A stretch of 64,000 nt of DNA from Micromonospora noduli. GTDB lineage: Bacteria > Actinomycetota > Actinomycetes > Mycobacteriales > Micromonosporaceae. Positions 59,559 through 64,000 of the stretch are shown here, in pieces (positions within the stretch are counted from its first letter, which is position 1; the number at the start of each line of letters is the position of its first letter). The DNA lies in the NCBI RefSeq assembly GCF_003264365.1, contig NZ_PYAK01000031.1, forward strand, positions 1-64,000, written 5' to 3'. Under the pieces are notes generated by a model. It had not been told where the DNA came from, ran no database searches, and worked only from the letters and a program-made list of their open reading frames with translations. The position numbers and the translations under genes were made by a program.

Positions 59559-61430
59559 GTGTTCCCTACCGTCCGTGAGGTCCTCGCCCTGGACCCGGTC
59601 CGTCACGGCGCGCCCCGCGTGGTCGCCGGCGACGAGGGGCTGGACCGACCCGTCCGGTGGGTGCACGTCGCCGAGGTGCCGGACATCGCCACCCTGCTCG
59701 GCGGTGGCGAACTGGTGCTCACCACCGGCATCGGTCTGCCCGGGGACGACGCCGGGTTGCGCGCGTTCATTGGTGATCTCGCCGACGTCGGAGTCTCCGG
59801 ACTCGTCGTCGAGCTGGGCCGCCGGTACGTCAGCGGTGTGCCGCGGGTGATGGCCGCCGCCGCCGAGCGGCGTGGGCTGCCCCTGGTGGAGCTGCGCCGG
59901 GCCACCCCGTTCGTCCGGATCACCGAGGCGGTGCACGCGCTGATCGTCGACGCGCAGCTCACCGAGCTGCGCGCCACCGAGGAGATCCACCAGCGGTTCA
60001 ACGACCTGTCCGTCGAGGGCGCCGACGCCACCGAGGTGATCCGACAGGCCGCCGAGCTGTCCGGTTGCCCCGTGGTGCTGGAGAACCTGTCCCGGCAGGT
60101 GCTCGGGTACGACCCGGCGGGCGAGAGCGCTGAGCTGCTGCTGGACGGCTGGGAGCAGCACTCCCGGCGGATCCGCCCGGCCGGGCGGACCGCGTACGAC
60201 CCGGACAGCGGTTGGCTGGTGACCACCGTCGGTGCCCGGGGGCAGGACTGGGGTCGGCTGCTGCTGCGCTGGCCGGCCAGCGGCGACGTGCCCAGCGCCC
60301 AGGCCGTCGAATCGAACGCCGGCTCGCCCACCCGGCTCACCATCCTGATCGAGCGGGCCGCGTCCACCCTCGCGCTGGGCCGGCTGATCCGCCGCGACGC
60401 CGAGGGCTTGGAGCGACAGATCCATCGCACCCTGCTCACCGCGCTGCTCGACCACTCCCGCCCGGTGGACGAGGTGGGGCTGCGGGCCAAGGCGCTCGGC
60501 GTGGTGCTCGACCGGCGGCACCTGGTCGGCGTGATGGTCCGGCACCGCGCCGACGACCCCGCCGGGGAGGTCGGCCCCGAGGCCGGCCAGGCCCGGCTAC
60601 GTGATCTCTCCGAGGCGGTCGGCCAGGCCCTGCGGGAGGCGAAGCTGACCGCGCTGACCAGCGCCGTCGACGACAACTCGGTGGGCGCGCTGCTGGCCCT
60701 GCCGGACCCGGCCGCCGAGGACCGCGCGCTGTCCGCGTTCGCCAGCGCCCTTCGTCGGGTACGCCTCGACGCCGGCACCGGCCGACCGGCACCCGGTGTC
60801 GAACCGGCGCGGAATGCCTCCGGCGCCGACGTGTCCCGTCCCGCATCCGACGCTTCCCGTGCGACGGTCGGCGCCGATCCGGCCCGCACTGGCTTCGGCG
60901 TAGATCCGACCCGCGCGGCGCTCGGTGTCGAGGCCGCTCGGTCGGGGGTCGGTGTCGACCCGTTCCGGGGTGCTGGTCCGGGTGGCGTGATCGTGGCCGC
61001 CGGCTCCGGGGTGGGCACCCTGCGGGAGGCCCGACGGTCGCTGGTCGAGGCGCGGCAGATCGCCGAGGCGGCCCGGCGTGACCGGCGTGACCTGCCGATC
61101 TTCCGGCTGCCGCACGTGGGTCTGGCCGGGCTGCTGCACCTGCTGCGCGACGAGCCCCGCCTGCAGACGTTCGTGGAGCGTGAACTCGGCGCGCTGTTGG
61201 AGTACGACGCCCGGCACCCCCGGGAACGGCTGCTCGACACCCTGCGCGCCTACCTGGAGCAGGGGCGCAACAAGTCGGCCGGTGCCGCCGCCGCCCACCT
61301 GTCCCGGCCGGCCTTCTACGAACGCCTGGCCCGGATCGCTCGCATCCTCGACGTGGACCTGGATTCGGTAGAGGCCAGCCTCTCCCTACACGTAGCCCTA
61401 CTGGCCCTGGAAGCAGTCCGCACCCCCTAA
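59559..61430 (+). CDS. PucR-family regulator with repeat insertion
   Basis: 623 residues. N-terminal PucR domain (FPTVREVLALDPVRHG, RWVHVAEVPDIATLLGGGEL), central GGDEF-like CdaR domain, C-terminal PucR helix-turn-helix (LLDTLRAYLEQGRNKSAGAA, then HLSRPAFYERLARIARILDV). It is a metabolite-responsive regulator, in relatives of purine or amino-acid use. Residues about 408-477 are a low-complexity insertion of GVDPTR/GVEPAR/GADPAR-like repeats inside the central domain. TAGCGT (59546-59551) seven bases before the GTG implies leaderless mRNA. Confidence 0.88.
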   Translation: MFPTVREVLALDPVRHGAPRVVAGDEGLDRPVRWVHVAEVPDIATLLGGGELVLTTGIGLPGDDAGLRAFIGDLADVGVSGLVVELGRRYVSGVPRVMAAAAERRGLPLVELRRATPFVRITEAVHALIVDAQLTELRATEEIHQRFNDLSVEGADATEVIRQAAELSGCPVVLENLSRQVLGYDPAGESAELLLDGWEQHSRRIRPAGRTAYDPDSGWLVTTVGARGQDWGRLLLRWPASGDVPSAQAVESNAGSPTRLTILIERAASTLALGRLIRRDAEGLERQIHRTLLTALLDHSRPVDEVGLRAKALGVVLDRRHLVGVMVRHRADDPAGEVGPEAGQARLRDLSEAVGQALREAKLTALTSAVDDNSVGALLALPDPAAEDRALSAFASALRRVRLDAGTGRPAPGVEPARNASGADVSRPASDASRATVGADPARTGFGVDPTRAALGVEAARSGVGVDPFRGAGPGGVIVAAGSGVGTLREARRSLVEARQIAEAARRDRRDLPIFRLPHVGLAGLLHLLRDEPRLQTFVERELGALLEYDARHPRERLLDTLRAYLEQGRNKSAGAAAAHLSRPAFYERLARIARILDVDLDSVEASLSLHVALLALEAVRTP

Positions 61431-61466
61431 CCCCCCCGTCCCACCCCGCCCCCCACCCCGCGCCCG

Positions 61467-61536
61467 CCCGCGGTGATCAAGAGGTTTGCGTCAGAAATCG
61501 CGCACGCGATGACGCAAACCTCTTGATCACCGCGGG
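61467..61536. repeat. palindromic element, family B copy 2 (bidirectional terminator)
   Basis: Perfect 27-base inverted arms (61467-61493 and 61510-61536) around a 16-base loop; each contains TGATCAAGAGGTTTGCGTCA, identical to the arm at 22459-22515. It lies between convergent pucR and murL and can terminate both. Confidence 0.9.
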
Positions 61537-61584
61537 CAAGAGGCCGGTGGGGACGCCGGGGGAGGGGGTGGGGTGGGGTGGGGT

Positions 61585-62934
61585 TTAGGTGAGGGAGTTC
61601 AGGGCTTTTGCGTAGGTGGGGGGGATGTGGTTGGGGCCGCCGGGGGTGAAGACGTCCGAGTTGGCCACCGCGGACCAGGCCGTCTCCGGGACGGCGTCGA
61701 CCAGGGCCTGGATCACCGGGGCGTCGCGCCACTGGTCCTGCTCGGCGAGCAGGCCGAGGGCCACCACCGACTCCTCGACCTCGCCCACGCACTCGAACGG
61801 CTTGTGCCCGTCCACGCCCAGCAACTCGCGGTAGCCGGGGATCTGCGACTCGTCGGCCAGCAGGTCGCCGCCGAAGATGTGGGTGACCCGCTCCCGCGGC
61901 ATGAACGGCGCCATGGCCAGGAAGACGAAGCGGCACTTCGGGCAGTCACGGCACCAGCGCTCACTCGCGTCGCGCAGCTTGAACGCCTGGTTGCAGCTGG
62001 TCACCACGTCGTCGTACCGGGTGAACTCGGCGAACAGCCGGGCGATGTGCAGTTCGGACAGCGAACGCAGCAGGGAGAAGTACGGGTCGGTCAGGCCGGC
62101 GTGCTCGGCCAGCGACGCCCGCAGCAGCCCCTCCGCCTCGACGCCCTTGGACCACTGGTGGTTGATTTCGTGGCCGTTCCAGACCAGGTTCGGGTCGGAC
62201 GCCGAACGCTCGTTGGACATCACCACCGGGCCCAGCCCGTGCAGGACGGCGGTGGCCACGGCGATCAGGGAGTTGATGGCGGTGACCGGGATGTGCCCGT
62301 TCAGCGCGCCGGCCGCGTTCAGGTCGAACAGCACCGGGTCGATGCGCCGCCGGGCGGCCAGCGGGACCAGCCCGGACGCCTCGTTGACGGCGACGATCAC
62401 GTGGTTCGGGTTGACCGAGAACGGCACCGGGTCCAACTCGGCGCGGCGCAGTGCCTCCAGGCTGACGATCGAGTCCTTACCGCCGCCGACCGCCGAGAGC
62501 GGGCGACGGTCCGAGTCGTCGTACACCCGGGGTGACTCCGGCGTGCCGGCCGGCACCTCCGGGCGCAGCTCGAGCACGTGCGGCAGTTGGTTGCGGTACG
62601 CGTACTCCGCGAGGCCCCTGGTGTAGACGGCCGTGACGTAGTCGACGGTGGCCGCGCCCAGCGGTGCCGGCAGCACGAGTCGGGGCGGCGCGGCGGCCTT
62701 GTAGTAACTGACCCCGGCGACGAGGTGCAGCACCTCCAGCACCCGGTTGAGGGTCGCCACCGTCTCGTCGGAGGGCGGCTCCGCCGGCAGCGGAAGTGTG
62801 ATCACCTCGGTGAACCGCTGCTCACCGGCCGGGCCGGTCAGGGCGTAGTCGAACAACACCTCGCCGGTGGCGAAGTCGATCGAGTAGGACGGGAAGGTGA
62901 AGGCGTCCATCCGCCGGAGCTGCTCGTTGGGCAC
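61585..62934 (-). CDS. murL: UDP-MurNAc-L-Ala-L-Glu epimerase (MurL)
   Basis: 449 residues. The PP-loop-like motif SAVGGGKDS (147-155) and a CRDCPKC cluster (328-334), with INHQWSKGVEAE and EASGLVPLAARR, fit the MurL family: enzymes that epimerise the L-Glu of UDP-MurNAc-L-Ala-L-Glu to D-Glu with ATP (to AMP and PPi), first characterised in Xanthomonas oryzae. Cytoplasmic. It is divergent from a murD-like gene, the known genomic partner, which supports the call. GTG 62934 follows TAGTAT by five bases. Confidence 0.8.
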   Translation of the reverse strand: MPNEQLRRMDAFTFPSYSIDFATGEVLFDYALTGPAGEQRFTEVITLPLPAEPPSDETVATLNRVLEVLHLVAGVSYYKAAAPPRLVLPAPLGAATVDYVTAVYTRGLAEYAYRNQLPHVLELRPEVPAGTPESPRVYDDSDRRPLSAVGGGKDSIVSLEALRRAELDPVPFSVNPNHVIVAVNEASGLVPLAARRRIDPVLFDLNAAGALNGHIPVTAINSLIAVATAVLHGLGPVVMSNERSASDPNLVWNGHEINHQWSKGVEAEGLLRASLAEHAGLTDPYFSLLRSLSELHIARLFAEFTRYDDVVTSCNQAFKLRDASERWCRDCPKCRFVFLAMAPFMPRERVTHIFGGDLLADESQIPGYRELLGVDGHKPFECVGEVEESVVALGLLAEQDQWRDAPVIQALVDAVPETAWSAVANSDVFTPGGPNHIPPTYAKALNSLT

Positions 62935-63016
62935 ACGCCATACTAGGCCCTGGTTCGTCCGGCCGTGTCCGGACCGGGCCCGCCCTGCCGCCGCCGTGAC
63001 CCACGAGGAGAGCCCC

Positions 63017-64000
63017 GTGCGCCTTTCTGACCTGCGCGGACGTACCGTCGCCGTCTGGGGCACCGGTCGGGAGGGCCGGGCCGCTGTGACCGCCATCGCC
63101 GCGCACGGCCCGGCCGAGCTGGTCGCCGTGGACGACAGCGCGAACTTCCTGTCGCTGCCCTGGGACGGACCCCTGGCCGAGGCGGCCCCGCTGGTCACCG
63201 GCGAGGCAGGCTTCGAACGGCTGGCCGCCGCGGACGTGGTGGTCCGCTCCCCGGGCGTGCCGCAGACCCACCCGTGGCTGATCGAGCTGCGCCGGCGCGG
63301 GATCCTGGTGACCCAGGGCACCGCGTTGTGGATGGCCGACCACGCCGCGCGCACCGTCGGGGTCACCGGCAGCAAGGGCAAGAGCACCACCTCCAGCCTG
63401 ATCAGTCACCTGCTCACCGCGATGGGGCGGCCGAACGTCTTCGGCGGCAACATCGGGGTGCCGACCCTGGACCTGCCGGACGCCGAGCTGTACGTGTTGG
63501 AGTTGTCCAGCTACCAGTGCAGCGACCTCACCGACTCGCCCCGGGTGGCGGTGGTCACCGCGCTCTTCCCCGAGCACCTGGACGCGCACGGTGGGGAGCG
63601 GGAGTACTACCGGGACAAGCTCAACCTGCTCGCCCACGACCCGCAGACGATAGTGGTCAACGGCGGCGACCCGCGCCTCGCCGCGGAGCTGGGTGAGCTG
63701 CCGGCGGTCCGCGCCGGTCGCCCCGACACCACCCACGTCGCCACCGGCGCCGACGGCACGCAGTGGTTCCACTTCGGTGACCAGCCGCTCTTCCCGCGTG
63801 CGGTGCTGCCGCTGGTCGGCCGCCACAACGAGGGCAACCTCTGTGTCGCGCTCGCCGTCCTCGACGCGCTCGGCGTGGACGTGGTGGCCGGTAAGGACCA
63901 CCTCGCCGTCGCGGTCGCCGAGTTCCAGGGGCTGGCCCACCGGCTCACCGAGATCACCGACCCGTCCGGGCTGACGTTCGTCGACGACACCCTGGCCACC
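63017..64000 (+). CDS. murD2: MurD-like Mur ligase (probably MurD2), 3' end missing
   Basis: 328 residues are visible and the gene runs off the right edge. N-terminal Rossmann domain (GRTVAVWGTGREGRAAV), central ATP site TVGVTGSKGKSTTSSL, then SSYQCSDLTDSPRVAVVTAL and HLDAHGGEREYYRDK with metal and carbamate-Lys region. MurD adds Glu to UDP-MurNAc-L-Ala; the variant beside murL (MurD2) adds L-Glu, which MurL then inverts. L-Glu use is inferred only from the context. GTG with GAGGAG upstream. Confidence 0.82.
   Translation, partial: MRLSDLRGRTVAVWGTGREGRAAVTAIAAHGPAELVAVDDSANFLSLPWDGPLAEAAPLVTGEAGFERLAAADVVVRSPGVPQTHPWLIELRRRGILVTQGTALWMADHAARTVGVTGSKGKSTTSSLISHLLTAMGRPNVFGGNIGVPTLDLPDAELYVLELSSYQCSDLTDSPRVAVVTALFPEHLDAHGGEREYYRDKLNLLAHDPQTIVVNGGDPRLAAELGELPAVRAGRPDTTHVATGADGTQWFHFGDQPLFPRAVLPLVGRHNEGNLCVALAVLDALGVDVVAGKDHLAVAVAEFQGLAHRLTEITDPSGLTFVDDTLAT

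Overview
The window is 64 kb of very GC-rich actinobacterial chromosome. Codon use, the fabG-inhA-ferrochelatase order, many GTG starts, frequent leaderless promoters, CBM2-bearing secreted enzymes and a murL/murD2-type pair point to Micromonosporaceae, most likely Micromonospora (inference; no marker gene settles the genus). I see about 55 protein-coding genes. I found no rRNA, tRNA, CRISPR array, transposase or phage gene, so this looks like ordinary chromosome with many short intergenic repeats.

Layout. 0-6.6 kb: start of an exported protein, a glycosyltransferase / membrane protein / hydrolase operon, a FUSC-type membrane protein, a hydrolase, and a permuted NlpC/P60-like protein. 7-18 kb: two membrane-anchored CBM2-like paralogues separated by tandem repeats, a giant exported amylase-pullulanase, and two paralogous exported beta-helix proteins that share a promoter and a leader hairpin. 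18.9-31 kb: Xaa-Pro aminopeptidase, asparagine synthetase, a cellulose-type LPMO, an XdhC-family protein, a PfkB kinase, a GH27 alpha-galactosidase with a ricin domain, an MBL-fold hydrolase/thioesterase pair and a PAP2-like membrane protein. 31-42.5 kb: a PadR switch with a perfect operator, a bacterial PH-domain operon, a MoxR/DUF58/VWA operon, an acyltransferase/hydrolase pair and a two-component system. 42.6-46 kb: fabG-fabI-ferrochelatase-HAD phosphatase. 46-57 kb: TetR regulator beside a gene remnant, DUF3097, a serine hydrolase, NfeD/SPFH, a bifunctional penicillin-binding protein and a ThDP enzyme. 57-64 kb: an rRNA/tRNA methyltransferase, argG, a PucR regulator with a repeat insertion, and divergent murL and murD-like genes.

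How it fits together. Polysaccharide use dominates the first half: extracellular alpha-glucan, cellulose and galactoside enzymes, with a sugar kinase beside them. Cell-envelope work dominates the second half: fatty-acid elongation (fabG, fabI), PBP, and the MurD2/MurL route that makes the D-Glu of peptidoglycan on the nucleotide precursor instead of using free D-Glu.

The most distinctive non-coding signal is a set of intergenic palindromes whose outer ends carry GATC. One 79-bp family occurs at 529 and 18700, a second with a perfectly conserved arm occurs at 22459 and 61467, and related single copies lie at 26243, 52781 and 23701. A second recurring signal is a TAnnnT box 5-8 bases before the start codon at about ten genes, which implies leaderless mRNAs.
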